A program made the position numbers and the translations under genes. A stretch of 64,000 nt of DNA, taken from NCBI GenBank assembly GCA_050084985.1, contig JBITNC010000002.1, positions 37,014,001 to 37,078,000 on the forward strand, read 5' to 3'. The notes beneath the pieces were generated by a model. The model was given only the letters and a program-made list of their open reading frames with translations, did not search any database and was not told the origin of the DNA. This DNA comes from Nageia nagi. Taxonomy: Eukaryota; Pinophyta. Positions 1-11,411 of the stretch are shown piece by piece. How positions within the stretch are numbered: position 1 is the stretch's first letter; each line of letters opens with the position of its first letter.

Positions 1-1140
1 TTGCATATCATTACTTATTCATAATGATAATGTGTTGTATTCAATGTATCATTGGAAACATCAAGATTCATACATGCTATGAATGATTTTTGAAGTACAA
101 ACCTTCATCATGTTAGCTTCATTAGTCATGTCTTACAAATAATTATATATGAAATCTATTAAATCATATCTCCCTTGCTTTGCTATGATGCATAATTGAT
201 CATAAATTGAAAAAGAAAGGTTCATAACAACTTTTGTTAGATATGTATCAATGTTGAGAAAGAATTAAGCCAATTTTGGATCTTCATCAATACCCCTTAG
301 CAATACCAAGTATCTCATCCACCATATCCTCAACTGAACTCTAACGATAACCATTCAATCATCCTCAACCATCTACATAATTCTTGCATCTCTTTTATCC
401 TGTAATATTGTCTTGCTCTCCTCCAATGCAACCCATGAGGAATGGTAGGAATCATCCAAAATTCAATCCAAGAACTCCTAAAATGACCCATCTTTAATAG
501 TATTCAAACCATCATCAAGTGTAATTGTGATATCACCAAGTGCCATAAACAAGTCTATTACATCTTGGATGCCTTCAATCTTGCAATGAGAGTTTTTCTA
601 AGTAATCTTGAAGAAGATAATTAATGTTCCTCTTGTAGAAACTAGTAAGGCATGTTCATGTGCTATGCTTGGAATAAATGTTACCAAAACACTTCTTGTC
701 TCATCAACCACTAATGTAATCCTCCATGCATACATTCTATTATCCAAGCCATCAACAAATGATGTAAAAATAGAAAATATTTTGATAGTATACCTTACAA
801 TCTTCATGATATGGAGTAGAGCCTCCATTTCCCTTATATTAAGAGATTTTTCCTCCAAACTTACTTCCATACCCTAGTCACATGCTACCATTGGACATGT
901 TATCTTCTCTAAATTTAAAATACGGTAAAAAAAATTAACGAATCAACATAATCATGCAAAGCATACCTTCCAAGGATTGGACAAGTATCTTACTAATTGG
1001 TGGAATGAGAACTCAAGAGTGTAGAGATGCTCCTAAATCCCTTATAAGCCAAATATCCCACATGCACTTTGGAGGGGTTCTTCTCTCCTTCCACATCCTT
1101 CTTTCCTAGTCATCCATATTCATGCATCATCTCCAAATGA
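1..1140 (-). other. Unassigned minus-strand coding-like remnant
   Basis: On the minus strand a broken reading frame runs from about 900 down to about 280. It includes a 90-residue open stretch (598-870) that begins MEVSLEEKSLNIREMEALLH, followed by acidic and hydrophobic text with occasional stops. It lies downstream, in the sense of transcription, of the retropepsin at 1144-1500, where a Ty3/gypsy element should have its reverse transcriptase. I cannot find RT motifs such as Y-x-D-D in it. It may be diverged retroelement sequence or an unrelated insertion. A plus-strand frame overlaps the same bases and is not supported by anything. No function is proposed. Confidence 0.25.
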
Positions 1141-1143
1141 CTA

Positions 1144-1500
1144 GATGAACCCTTAGAAAAGTAGTCATTTATGCCTTGCAGTGTAGATTCCTTTCTATCG
1201 AAGTCAAATTTCATCACTAAATTTTGATAATTTGAGAAGATATCTCCCAAATTATATAGCCACTAGATACTCCAAAACTTAAATGTAGAATACTATATAA
1301 ATGGTAGACATAGAAGTCCTCCCTAGCCACATATTCTTGGCTGATTACACAAAATTTCTCCACTATTCTCTCCACCATCGTAAGTTTCCTATTTACATTA
1401 TTCATACAAAGCCTTCAAACTCCTTGCTCTTAAGGTCCTTATTTCATATAAATTCCTCATGATGAAGTTATGGATGGATCCTAGATCTATCAATACCATA
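1144..1500 (-). pseudogene. Retropepsin (aspartic protease) remnant of minus-strand Ty3/gypsy element
   Basis: The minus strand reads V-L-I-D-L-G-S-I-H-N-F-I at 1500-1461, the flap-proximal active-site motif of Ty3/gypsy retropepsins, with Leu where the catalytic D-S/T-G triplet has Ser or Thr. About 75 residues later, with frame breaks, it reads W-L-Y-N-L-G-D-I-F-S-N-Y-Q-N-L-x-M-K-F, which matches the conserved end of this protease type (W-L-x-x-L-G...T-x-x-F). The protease would cleave the Gag-Pol polyprotein. The copy contains stops and is inactive. It follows the gag remnant in the expected order. Confidence 0.6.
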
Positions 1501-1589
1501 ACCTCTTGATTTACAACCATATATTTGACCTTAAGTATGAAGTATCTGGGTGCCCACATAATAATATGATCATTCATCCTATGGCATTC

Positions 1590-3250
1590 TTACTATTAGG
1601 AGTAGGAAGTTATTACTTACGATCAAATCCAACTTCAAGTTCGAATCATCATCCTATGAGATCACCTCAATATAGTGAAGTTTTCCTCTATCTAAGAACC
1701 TATGACCATACTCCCAAGGTTTCTTGCAACTAAAATAAAATTTTCTCTTCCTCAACTTGTTCTTATTGTTAGGAGCATGCAGTTCTTGCTTCTGATCAAA
1801 TCCTCCTAAATCTAGCTCTAAGTTTGAATCATTATCCTTTGAGATCATCTTAATATAGTGAAATTATCATTTTCCTAGGCACCTATGGAAATGCTCCCAA
1901 GGTTTCTTGTAACTAAAATAAAATCTTGTTTTGATAGTTGAAGGTATCATATCTAACATCCCTCTTCTAATTGTCCCTATCTTGGTTGGAGTAGTGGGCT
2001 TGATCCTCATCATGCTGGGCTCAAAATCTAACACCCTTTTGATGGCATATTGCAATTATGTTCGGTAGAAATCCTTCACTAATCCCCTCCAAGATTATAC
2101 CAAATGTTTCATCAAGAGGAAGGTAACCCTCTTCTTTAAAATGCTAGGAATCATCATGATAATCCACTAAAATTTTCTATATATTATTCAATTGAACCCT
2201 TTTACTTCACTTCCATCAAATATTTGAAGTAATTATCCTCATACTTTTTTTTAAAACTATTCTATCATCCTTCTTTAAATACATCAAAGGAGGTAATGGC
2301 TCCATATCCCTGTATAGTCATGCTATGCTGCTACTAGTCGTACACTATGCCATTCAAACGTAGGATGGTAAATTATATGACATCCTCCTCCATCTTGAAA
2401 TTAAGCATGAAGTATTTTTTGCAACTTCTCTAACAATACCCTTAAATTCATTTTTTACTTCCATAAAATAAGGGCACCTGCATTCTTCTTAGCCTCTATT
2501 GTAGATCTCTTCTATCCTCTTGTGATCCCCCATGATAATAACTTCTTCTATCCTTGTTTTCCAAAAGTTCCAAGTACATGGATAAGGTAATATCACTCTT
2601 CAACTTAGGTGTATTCAGAGAGTACTCCTGATACAATTGGTTGAGCTCAAGTGGAGATATCACACTTATATTACTCTCCTATCTTGGAAAAATATTGGCT
2701 TGCTGGACATGGTGGAGGTATCATAGCCATTTTTGGTGCATTCCTCTCAAGGAATCTCTCCATCAATGACTCTCTAGCAAGTGGATATTTTATTTATATT
2801 ATCTTGAATAGTGAGTATTCCCCATCTTCCACCATACTAGCATATCTGGACCTCTAAAGCATAGGTTCTTATTGATCAAACTCTAAGCATCCTTGATTTC
2901 ATCCTAGGCCTCCTTAATAAAACCCTAGGCCTCTAGATATATGATGTGTGGCTTCCTCTTCTCCTAGATCCTTATCATGAGTCCCATGTAGGGATGCTTC
3001 TCCTCCCAACTTCCTTTCATGAGTGGAAGTAGATCTTTGAGCGTGGGATGTTCTAGGGCTTCCAAGCCTAATTTCCTTCTCCTATGCTTCTCTTTCGGCC
3101 ATGCACTCATTTTATTACTGTATTTTCTCTTTAATATTTTTCATCATACTTAGCAAGTTATCAAATCTCTATTTCACTAGATCCATGGATGGGATCTCCC
3201 TCTCATACATCTCCTCTACGTCATCCTTGGATCTGGTCTAAGGTGCCATG
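1590..3250 (-). pseudogene. Gag remnant with duplicated zinc-knuckle segment (minus-strand Ty3/gypsy)
   Basis: Reading the minus strand from the PBS at about 3350, a degenerate gag begins near 3240 with charged text and passes a capsid-like region with stops. It ends in two copies of a knuckle of the C-x2-C-x7-H-x-C kind, built on K-K-P-W-E-x-x-H-R. The copies are at about 1867-1935 (SYKKPWEHFHRCLGK) and 1685-1760 (SCKKPWEYGHRFLDRGK); each has lost at least one zinc ligand. The text around the knuckles is a direct repeat of 183 bp (61 codons): for example gagatcacc at 1658 matches gagatcatc at 1841. Gag would form the particle core and bind RNA. Many stops and frame changes show this is dead. 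Confidence 0.55.
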
Positions 3251-3337
3251 GGAGATTTTTTCCCTTTCCAGTACGAGTAAACCTTCTCAACTAAAGATTG
3301 CATTCAATAAACCTCCTACAATATAGAAGTATTATAG

Positions 3338-3349
3338 CTTTGATACCAC
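3338..3349 (-). other. Primer-binding site (initiator tRNA-Met type), minus strand
   Basis: On the minus strand the LTR end ATATAACA is followed by GTGGTATCAAAGC. That matches the TGGTATCAGAGC primer-binding site used by tRNA-Met-primed plant retrotransposons with one change. Its place directly beside an LTR end sets the orientation of the element: it transcribes towards coordinate 1. Confidence 0.65.
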
Positions 3350-4266
3350 TGTTATATTTCCAAATTATTCTTATTCCAAATTAATAACGAATCAAGCAAT
3401 AATCTAAAAAATGAGCTAAAATAATAAAATTATGCAATAAAATATCCAATGCACAAGCAAGAATGAGAGAGAAATGCTAACACCTCAAATTATATCAATG
3501 ATAGAAAAAGATACAATCAAATAAGTCTAAGAGGGCTAATGTTTAGCTCTATGGACCAAATATAGGGTATACACTCTCCAAATGATGACATCATACAGCT
3601 AGGACCTTCAAATGTTGGATTTGGGTTGTAAAGTTGGTCTAACTAAGGGTTTACATCCTTAGCCAAAGTCTAGCAAAGGCTACATCTTATGAAACTCTTC
3701 ACCATGATGGGTTTCCATACAACGACAGGCTTAATAAGTGGTGCTACTATTCCAAAGATAGAATATGTCAAATGTATTCAAGATAGCCCCTCAATGTTGT
3801 ATCAACCAAATACATAGGAATCCCTTATGGTTGTTCATAAGCACACCCCTCAAGGAAATGTCATGTGTAAGCATCTGGATCATGCTTGGGATCACTCCAT
3901 ATCATGCTCCCATATTCAAATCATGTGTTGTGCCTTAATATCTATATAATTACATTAAATTATTGTAATCTATGTCTAAGAGGAATACATCCCACTTTGG
4001 GGCTCACAATTGGTCCATGGGACCATAAGTCTCCTATCCATGTTATAATGATGCTTAAGTACACATGCGACTAATTAAGTAAATAATCTTAACTACAAAA
4101 CCACCCTTAAAAGGAATGACTTCTAAGAGGGAACATAGCAAAGTAATTAAACATCATTTCATGATTTGAGCTCTTAGATAATCACAATGAAATATTGACA
4201 ACATCCATAATTTTTATCCTTGAAAGAATATTATATTCAAAAATAAATTTATTTGAGTATATAACA
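3350..4266 (-). repeat. 5' LTR of the minus-strand Ty3/gypsy element (candidate bounds)
   Basis: The proximal border is fixed by the PBS. The distal border is inferred from a matching terminal inverted repeat: tgttatat at 3350-3357 and atataaca at 4259-4266, giving a 917-bp LTR that starts TGTTATATA on the minus strand. The partner LTR would lie left of the window, so no second copy confirms the bounds and only one side of a target duplication (ttagc, 4267-4271) can be seen. No long ORF is present in it. Confidence 0.5.
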
Positions 4267-4531
4267 TTAGCTATACTATTCCTAAGTATTTAATCCATTA
4301 ATTATATACCTCTAAGGTTATGTAGAATCTCATGAATGTATGGTTCACAATCTCCTCCTCTCACATAAACAACTTTTTTTTTCTATCTTGTATCCCTTAT
4401 GTTTAGGTTATCCCATGTCAAGATCTTAATTTGTAGGGCTAGTCAAGTCAATGCTAAATTTTTTGAGATGTAAGGAGTGGATCATAATTTCCTTCATCAC
4501 ATATTATCATTTTGAATATCTATTTATTTTA
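4267..4531. other. Short non-coding interval between two retroelements
   Basis: AT-rich sequence between the minus-strand LTR and the target duplication of the next element. It continues after that element at 11412-11613 and after the following one at 20576, so these pieces were contiguous before the two insertions. I see no gene in it. Confidence 0.5.
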
Positions 4532-4536
4532 AATAT

Positions 4537-5622
4537 TGATCCAAAATATGATCCCTTTGACATTTAATAATCTCTATTTCAGTGTGTTCATTATGATTGT
4601 CTTGTCTTCAGCTTTTCGATGCTTCTTTCAGATTGAGAATCTGAGTCCGTATGTGGAAGATATGGTATTAATCTAGTTTGAGTATTTTAAGAAAAAAAAA
4701 CATTTTGGTAGGACTCGCCTGCCATTGTGGAGTCCCACCTGCCACCCACCTACCACATCCAGACTGCATGGAGGAGTTTGACCATGCATTCGACTACCTA
4801 CCACCGTGGACACCTACATTTTGATCATTTGATCAAGACTGCCAGCATAATCACCAACATTTCCAACCAAGCCACCTACATGTAAGCTAAGCCACCTGCA
4901 TGTACAGCCTGATCGCCAGCCAAGCCGCCAGTCAATAGGAGGTTGACTTTTACCTAGTAAGTGCCATGTGTCACCACCATAGTGCACCTACCTGTTTTTA
5001 ATGTATTTTGGCATTTTCAAAGGTTTATGGTGATTTTTGAATCACCTAAGGTCCTATTATTAGGTTAAGTAATTTTGTTAGCCTGAAACAGTCCAGAAAG
5101 CGTATTATTTTGATTTTAGAGCTCATTTTTGGGAGATTTTTACAACCATTTGAGCCCAAATTTGATAGGAAGATCAAGGAGGTTAATGGGTATCTAAAAA
5201 TAGGTTTTTTTTATCAAATTTTCTAGTTGTAATACTCTCCAGTTTTAGCTCCAAAAATTGTATAAAAGGGGAGCAAATTGGATGTGAAAAAAGGAGGATT
5301 TCAAGAAAGTTGTTTTTAGTTCTTGTTGTGATTTTTAGAGCTATGAGTGTGTTGTGAATGTGAGAGGAGGTTTTGAAGGACCATGGAGGCCTTGTAAAGT
5401 GATTCCATCCATTGATAGTAGAGAGCTTTTGACCTGGATGTAGTCCACATTGGGTGAACCAGGATAAATTTTGCTTATCTCTTTCTATGGTGAATGCTTT
5501 TCTCTTCTCTGTGTTTACAATTTATTTCCTGATTTTCCTTTACAAGCACTTAATTTTTTTAAGTGTGAATTGATCCTAAGAAGAGGTTAAATTGAAATTT
5601 TAATCTTATAGTTTATGGATCA
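4537..5622 (+). repeat. 5' LTR of element 1
   Basis: This 1,086-bp terminal repeat matches 10306-11406. It carries a run of pyrimidine-rich CCACC/TGCC text at 4720-4990 and a TATA-like tataaaag at about 5261, which could be the U3 promoter. By eye the first 400 bases differ from the partner at roughly one base in ten, mostly transitions, and the later part is better conserved. Such LTRs supply promoter and polyadenylation signals. Confidence 0.9.
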
Positions 5623-5626
5623 AGTT

Positions 5627-5638
5627 TGGTATCAGAGC
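5627..5638 (+). other. Primer-binding site, initiator tRNA-Met
   Basis: TGGTATCAGAGC lies 4 bases after the LTR end. It is the exact 12-base complement of the 3' end of plant initiator tRNA-Met used to prime minus-strand DNA synthesis. Confidence 0.9.
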
Positions 5639-5703
5639 AGTTGAAATCATTGGGATAACCTATATTTTTTAGATTATTGTTGGTGTTTGGAAAGTGTTCT
5701 TGC

Positions 5704-6717
5704 ATGTATACCAGGTCACAAAGCAAGAAAGGAGAAGGAGAATTTGTGGAGGAGGATCCAAAAATTGGTTCTAGAGTTTGGCTAAAGAAGCAAAGAGAGC
5801 TTGGAGCCATGGCCAATGAAGGAGGGTCTAATGTGGAAAAGCAAATTGCTAATCTCTCCACAATGTTCCAGAAGATGTCTCTATAATTCTAACATTTTCA
5901 AGAACAACAATATAATAAAAATGAAGGTGAAACTAGTGAATGTAATAAAATTGACAATGATGTTACACATAGTGTTTTTCAAAGTTCTCCTTTGAAATTG
6001 GAAGTTAAATTTGATTTGCCTATTTTTATTGAAGAAGTGAATGCTAAGAAGTTAGACCATTGGATTAAACAAATTGAAGTATATTGTAGAATTCAAATAA
6101 TTGTAAGAGATGAGGATAAAATCCAATTAGCAACTCTTAAAATGAGTGGTAATGCACTTATTTGGTGGGAAAGTTATTTGCAAAGTAAGAATGTATCAAT
6201 TCAAGCTTGCATTACTTCTTGGACCTATTTTGTACAATTGCTTAGAGATAAGTTTTATCATTTGGGTTATCGATAAAAGGCAATCATGGAATGGCAAACT
6301 TTTCATCAAGGCAAAGGGCAAAGTGTGCAAGAGTACACTATGGAATTCCAAAGAAAAGTTGCAATGCTAGGTATTCCTCTTGATTCCCAAGATACTCTTC
6401 TTAAGTATATTGGTGGTTTGCATAGTTATTTAAGGCATACAATATTGATGTTTGATCTAAATGATTTGAATAAAGTTTGTGTACAAGCCACTCACTTAGA
6501 AGAAAGGGGAAAATTCATTAAGGATGGGAAAAAGGAAAATGCTTCCAATAACAATAGTAATAATGATTCTGAAAAGAACAAAGGAATGGGGAAAAAGAAA
6601 ACTATGTCTACTACACAAAAGTCTAAAGATGTATGTACACATTGTCAAAAAGAAGGTCATTTAGAGGCTAAATGTTGGAAATTACATCCTGAATTACACC
6701 CTAAACCTAAAGGTTAA
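5704..6717 (+). pseudogene. Gag remnant, element 1
   Basis: The frame opens at ATG 5704 (MYTRSQSKKGEGEF) rather than at the upstream TTG. It runs in one frame to 6717 with in-frame stops at 5884, 5890 and 6274. The capsid-type core contains the I-x-W-W-E-S-Y-L and W-x-x-F-V-Q-L-L-R-D-K-F text of retrotransposon gag domains. A canonical zinc knuckle C-x2-C-x4-H-x4-C (CTHCQKEGHLEAKC) sits at 6634-6675. The product would package element RNA. The stops make it a pseudogene; downstream pol continues in the same frame, so Gag-Pol was a single polyprotein. Confidence 0.85.
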
Positions 6718-7250
6718 AAGAAATAAACAAATACTGTTACTAAGGAAATTGAAGATGTTTCAAATGTAGATGATAAAATGGCATGTATGGTTTTGCATAA
6801 TACACCTAATGAAGATGAGGAAAAGAAGAAAATTGAACTTTTTCACAACAAGGTGCAAGCTAAGAAGACTAGGTTTGATACATTGTTTGATTCTAGATCT
6901 CAAGCTAACTTAATTGCAAAAAAGTATGTCAAATCACTTGCACTCACTACTCAACCTCATCCAAACCCATATCCATTGGGATGGGTTAATAAAAATTCAA
7001 AGTTAAAGGTAACACAATAATGCAAGTTGCAATTTGAGATTAATAGGGAGTACATTGATGAAGTTTTACTTGATGTTGTTCCTTTGGCTATTTGTGGGAT
7101 TGTGCTTGGTATTCCTTATCTATGGAAAAGAGATGCTTTGTTTTATAGAAAGGTAAACAAATATAGACTCATTAAATATGGAATTGAATACATGGTTAGT
7201 GCTCATCAAAATAAGAAAAAGGATATTTCTTTGATTATTGTAGGATAAGT
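6718..7250 (+). pseudogene. Retropepsin region, element 1
   Basis: In frame with gag, the text L-F-D-S-R-S-Q-A-N-L-I-A spans 6883-6918. The active-site triplet D-S/T-G has become D-S-R (6889-6897), so catalysis would be lost even without the stops at about 6715, 6724, 7018 and 7246. The motif G-I-V-L-G-I-P-Y-L-W at about 7096-7125 matches the C-terminal part of gypsy proteases (D-x-x-L-G-x-x-W-L). Confidence 0.7.
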
Positions 7251-7275
7251 AAAGAGACTAATCAATACAGGATAA

Positions 7276-8243
7276 ATGTTTATACTTGCAATGGTGAAAT
7301 CTCAATATGAAGTAGAAATCATAAAGGCACTTGAGGATTGTGAACCACAATACAAAGAAGAAGTAAAAGAGGTAATTTCTAAATTTGAAGATTTATTTCA
7401 AGTACCTAAAGAACTTCCACCAAAAAGACATATACAACATAAGATTCAATTACATCCTGATGTTGCACTTCCTAATATTGGCTTATATAGAAATTCTATT
7501 TTGGAAACTGAAGAAATTAAGAAACAAGTCAAGGAATTGTTAGATCAAGGAGTCATTAGACCTCGCACATCACCATGTGGATCTCCTATTGTTATAATTC
7601 CAAAGAAAGATGGAACTTGGCATATGTGTGTTGATTATAGGGTACTAAATAAGATCATGGTTAAAAATTGATATCCTTTGTCGTGTATTGATGATCTAAT
7701 GGATCAATTACAAAAAGCTAGGCTTTTCATAAAATTAGATCTAAGAAGTGGTTATCATCAAGTACGAGTTAAAGAATAGGATGTGTGGAAAACTACTTTT
7801 AAAACTAGGCAAGGATTGTTTGAATGGTTGGTTTTACCATTTGGATTATGCAATGCTCCTGCTACTTTCATGCGTGCAATGAATGAGGTTTTAAGGCCTT
7901 TCATTGATGATTTTGTTATTGTGTATCTTGATGATATTCTCATTTACAGTGATAATTGGAAAGATCATGTGGTACATATTCGTAAAGTGTTTGAAGTTTT
8001 AAGGGAAGCAAAACTCTATTTGAAGATGTCTAATTGTGAGTTTGAGTGTTTGAAGTTTTAAAGGAAGCAAAACTCTATTTGAAGATGTCTAATTGTGAGT
8101 TTGTCAGGAAAAGTTTAACCTATCTTGGCCACATTATAGGTGAAGGTCAATTAAGGATAGATCCTACAAAAATTGAGGCTGTGTTGAAATGGCCTACTCC
8201 CACTAATGTGATAGAGACTAGGAGTTTTCTTGGACTTGTATAG
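7276..8243 (+). pseudogene. Reverse transcriptase remnant, element 1
   Basis: Fingers and palm motifs are clear: G-V-I-R-P-R-x-S-P-C-G-S-P-I-V-I-I-P-K-K-D-G-T-W (about 7550-7620), D-L-R-S-G-Y-H-Q-V (7738-7764), [12 protein letters not shown] (7834-7870) and the catalytic Y-L-D-D (7924-7935). Stops lie at 7669 and 7777, and the downstream line L-V-stop-Y-L-C-K-F follows at 8240. A 59-bp tandem duplication (7987-8045 and 8046-8104) shifts the frame just after the palm. The enzyme would copy element RNA into DNA. It cannot be made from this copy. Confidence 0.88.
7987..8104 (+). repeat. 59-bp tandem duplication inside RT
   Basis: Two adjacent copies of a segment starting gtgtttgaagttttaa occupy 7987-8045 and 8046-8104 and differ by very few bases. 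Since 59 is not a multiple of 3, the duplication moves the frame and explains the overlapping open stretches with the same peptide ([12 protein letters not shown]) seen twice. Confidence 0.9.
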
Positions 8244-8249
8244 TATTTA

Positions 8250-8760
8250 TGCAAGTTTATTGCTAACTTTTCTTACATGGCTTCTCCACTTCATGCTATT
8301 ATAGGAAAGAGTCATAGATTTTAGTGGGGAGGGAAAGAACAACAATGTTTTGAATTACTTAAAAGAAAAATTAGTAATGCTCCAGTACTTGGTTTTCCTA
8401 ATCTTCAAAAACTTTTGAAATTGAAACTGATGCAAGTGACTATGCTATGGGTGCAGTTTTATTGCAGGAAAAACATCCAGTTTGCTATCACTCGAAAATG
8501 TTTACTAGTGCAGTAAGAAACTATCCCACATATGATAAAGAGTTGTATTCATTAGTTCAAAGTGTTAAGAAATGGAAGCACTATTTGGTAGGTAAAGAGA
8601 CAATAATTCATACAGACCATCAACCCTTGCAATATCTTCAGTCACAATCTAAGTTGCAACAATCTAGGCACTTTTGTTGGATGGGATTTTTGCAATAATT
8701 TCATTTGGTGATTAAGTACAAGAAAGGGTACTCAAAATAAAATTGTTGATATGTTTTTTA
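8250..8760 (+). pseudogene. RNase H remnant, element 1
   Basis: After two frame changes, 8447-8698 reads M-G-A-V-L-L-Q-E...H-P-V-C-Y-H-S-K-M, then Y-x-T-Y-D-K-E-L-Y-S-L-V (catalytic Glu region) and I-I-H-T-D-H-Q-P-L-Q-Y-L (catalytic Asp region). This is the usual Ty3/gypsy RNase H that removes the RNA strand after copying. A stop at 8695 interrupts the link to integrase. Confidence 0.8.
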
Positions 8761-10140
8761 GGCCTCCAATAGTTGCCAGTGTTGTGATTCTGCAAAATAG
8801 TTCTTTAATGCATGACAGGTATAAAGAACAATATGTGGTTGATCCTGATTTCCAAAATGTCTATCATAGATTGAGTCTTGGTAATGAGGTTAGAAATTAT
8901 GACTTTCATTTGCATGATGGATTACTTTTTCATTTGGGCAAACTTTGTATTCCTAATGGTGAGAGGAATGATTTGATTAGGGAAGCTCATACTTCTTGTA
9001 TTTCAGGGCACTTTGGTGTTGGAAAAACTCTTGCTAATCTACAAAGGTATTGTCACTAGCCTAAAATGCAAGAAAATCTATCCAGATATATTAGAGGTTG
9101 TATGTTATGCAGTATAAGTGAACCCAATAACAGGAAATTTGGTCTTTATATGCCATTGTTCATTCCTACATGACCATGGGAGAGTATTTCTATGGATTTT
9201 GTTGGAGGTTTACCTATGTCTAAAAAAGGTCACGATTATTTATATGTGGTTGTGGATAGATTCAGTAAGATGTGTATTCTAATCCCATGTAAAAATACTA
9301 TGACAGGTCAAGAGGCAACTAATCTTTTCTTTACTTATGTGTGGGTACATTTTGGTCTTCCTAATTCTATCATTTCTAATAGGGATTCCAGGTTTCTTGG
9401 AAAATTTTGGACTTCTTTGTGGGAAAGGATGGACACTAAGCTAAAAAGGAGTATAGCTTTTCATCCATAGATAGATGGTCAAAGAGTGGTGGCAAATAGG
9501 ATAGTGATACACCTATTATGGGGTTATTGTGGTAAGCATCCTAAGACTTAGGATGAGCATTTGAATTATATACAGCATGCATATAATTGGGCTTTACATT
9601 CTTCTACTAACAAAAAAGCTTTTGAGAATTATTTTGGTTATTTGCCAAAATCACCTTTTGATATGGCTTTTGCTTCAATGAGTGATGGAGATATAGTTCT
9701 TCATAATGAGAAGGAGTGGGCAAAGAATTTTATTGAGAGGATTAGATTAATTCATCAGAAGGTAAAAGAACAGTTGGAGAAGAGTTAGGCCAAGTATAAG
9801 GAGAGGCATGATCATCATCAGGTGGATCATAAATTTTAGGTTGGGGATCAAGTATGGCTTCATCTCAGTAAGGAGAGATAGCATGGTAAGGGAAAGAAGT
9901 TGAAACCAATAAGGTATGGTCCATTTACCATTATTGGTCAAGTTGGAGATAATACATTTTGGTTAGACTTACCACCCTATATGCAAATGTATTCTATTAT
10001 TAATGTTGAGAACTTGAAGTTGTATGAACCAGCTTTAGTTGCAGAAGATACAGATGTTATGTTATCATCAGTTGAGGATTTAGCCCCTTAGCACATAAAT
10101 GTGTTGGTTGAGGATGTAGTATTGGAAAAGAAGCAATGAT
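8751..10140 (+). pseudogene. Integrase remnant, element 1
   Basis: In frame 3, the zinc-binding H-x-x-H...C-x-x-C region is at about 8985-9110 (HTSCISGHFGVGKT, then C-M-L-C). The core has Asp in M-D-F-V-G-G (9195) and Asp in S-N-R-D-S-R-F (9384). The segment where the third catalytic residue is expected reads D-G-Q-R-V-V-A-N-R (about 9474-9500), so the Glu is not visible. Stops interrupt at 9057, 9174, 9468, 9549, 9786 and 9837. The C-terminal part has the I-R-Y-G-P-F-T-I-I and V-E-N-L-K-L-Y text usual near the end of gypsy integrases (9909-10030). A following stretch to about 10265 is coding-like, but I could not confirm a chromodomain. Confidence 0.85.
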
Positions 10141-10290
10141 CATCTTGTAGTGGCATACATGAGGTGTGGTGTACTAGAGTGAAGGGCCAACATCCACACA
10201 AGGCCAAGTGGTATGCAATTGATTGGATGAGGGAGCTCTACCCTCACCTCATTTCATCATCCTAAATGCTTTTGGACATAAAAGCTCTCT

Positions 10291-10305
10291 CTCAGTGGGG
10301 AGGAA
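10291..10305 (+). other. Polypurine tract, element 1
   Basis: The bases agtggggaggaa directly precede the TG that opens the 3' LTR. This is the expected plus-strand primer site. Confidence 0.8.
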
Positions 10306-11406
10306 TGATCCAAAATTTGGATCCCTTTGACATTCAGTAATCTCTATTTCAATGTGTTCATTGTGATCATCTTGTCTTCAACTTTCTGATGCTTCTTTCA
10401 TATTGAGAATCTAAATCTGTATGTGGAAGATATGGTATTAATATAGTTTGAGTATTTTAAGAAAAAAAAACATTTTGGCAGGACCCACCTACCACTGTGG
10501 AGTCTTGTCTACCACCTACCTGCCACATCCGGACCACGTGGAGGAGTTTGACTATGCATCCAACCACTTGCCACCATGGATGCCCATGTTTTGACTATTT
10601 GACTAAGATCACCAGCCTGACCACCAGCATTTCCAACCAAGCAGCCTGCATGTAAGCCAAGCTACCTACATGTATAGCCTGACCACCAACCAAGCCACCA
10701 GTCAATAGGAGGTTGACTTCTACCCAGCAAGTGCCACATGTCACCACCACAGTGCACCCACCTGATTTTAAGTTTTTTTAATGTATTTTGGCATTTTCAA
10801 AGGTTTATGATGATTTTTGATTCACCTAAGGTCCTATTATTAGGCTAAGTAATTCTATCAACCTGAAACAGTCGAAAGAGTGTATTATTTTGATTTTAGA
10901 GCTCATTTTTGGGAGATTTTTACAACCATTTGAGCCCAAATTTGATAGGAAGATCAAGGAGGTTAATGGGTATCTAAAAATAGGTTTTTTTTTTTCAAAT
11001 TTCCTAGTTGTAATACTCTCCAGTTTTAGCTCCAAAAATTGTATAAAAGGGGAGCAAATTGGACATGAAAAAAAAGGAGGATTTCAAGAAAGTTGTTTTT
11101 AGTTCTTGTTGTGATTTTTAGAGCTGTGAGTGTGTTGTGAATGTGAGAGGAGGTTTTTAAGGACCATGGAGGCCTTGTAAAGTGATTCCACCCATTGATA
11201 GTAGGAGAGCTTTTGAGCTAAATGTAGCCCACACTGGGTGAACCAGGATAAATTTTGCTTATCGCTTTCTATGGTGAATGCTTTTCTCTTCTCTATGTTT
11301 ACAATTTGTTTCCTGATTTTCCTTTACAAGCACTTAATTGTTTTAAGTGTGAATTGATCCTAAGAAGAGGTTAAATTGAAATTTTAATCTTATAGTTTAT
11401 GGATCA
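10306..11406 (+). repeat. 3' LTR of element 1
   Basis: This 1,101-bp partner of the LTR at 4537-5622 has the same TGATCC start and GGATCA end. It is 15 bp longer than the 5' copy because of small insertions, for example near 10767 and in the T-run near 10985. The minus-strand and plus-strand open stretches inside it are antisense or chance frames. Confidence 0.9.
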
Positions 11407-11411
11407 AATAT

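Larger units (their letters stand above)
4537..11406 (+). mobile_element. Complete, decayed Ty3/gypsy LTR retrotransposon (element 1)
   Basis: This 6,870-bp element is bounded by two LTRs (4537-5622 and 10306-11406) that start TGATCC and end GGATCA, a perfect 6-bp inverted repeat. A perfect 5-bp target duplication, aatat, flanks it at 4532-4536 and 11407-11411. A tRNA-Met-type PBS follows the first LTR and a purine tract precedes the second. Domain order is gag, protease, RT, RNase H, integrase, which places it in Ty3/gypsy (Metaviridae); the clade is not certain. Gag-pol is one frame from 5704 to about 8045, then shifts. Numerous stops and many transitions between the LTRs indicate an old, immobile copy. 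Confidence 0.93.

Noticed and set aside
608-877. Plus-strand 89-residue ORF opposite a minus-strand ORF of similar length
   Set aside because: Overlapping open frames on both strands without a domain; at most one can be real and neither is supported.
10083-10265. Chromodomain at the end of element 1 integrase
   Set aside because: The text after the integrase has some coding character (for example V-K-G-Q-H-P-H-K-A-K-W), but the aromatic cage and spacing of a chromodomain are not visible, so the chromovirus assignment was not made.
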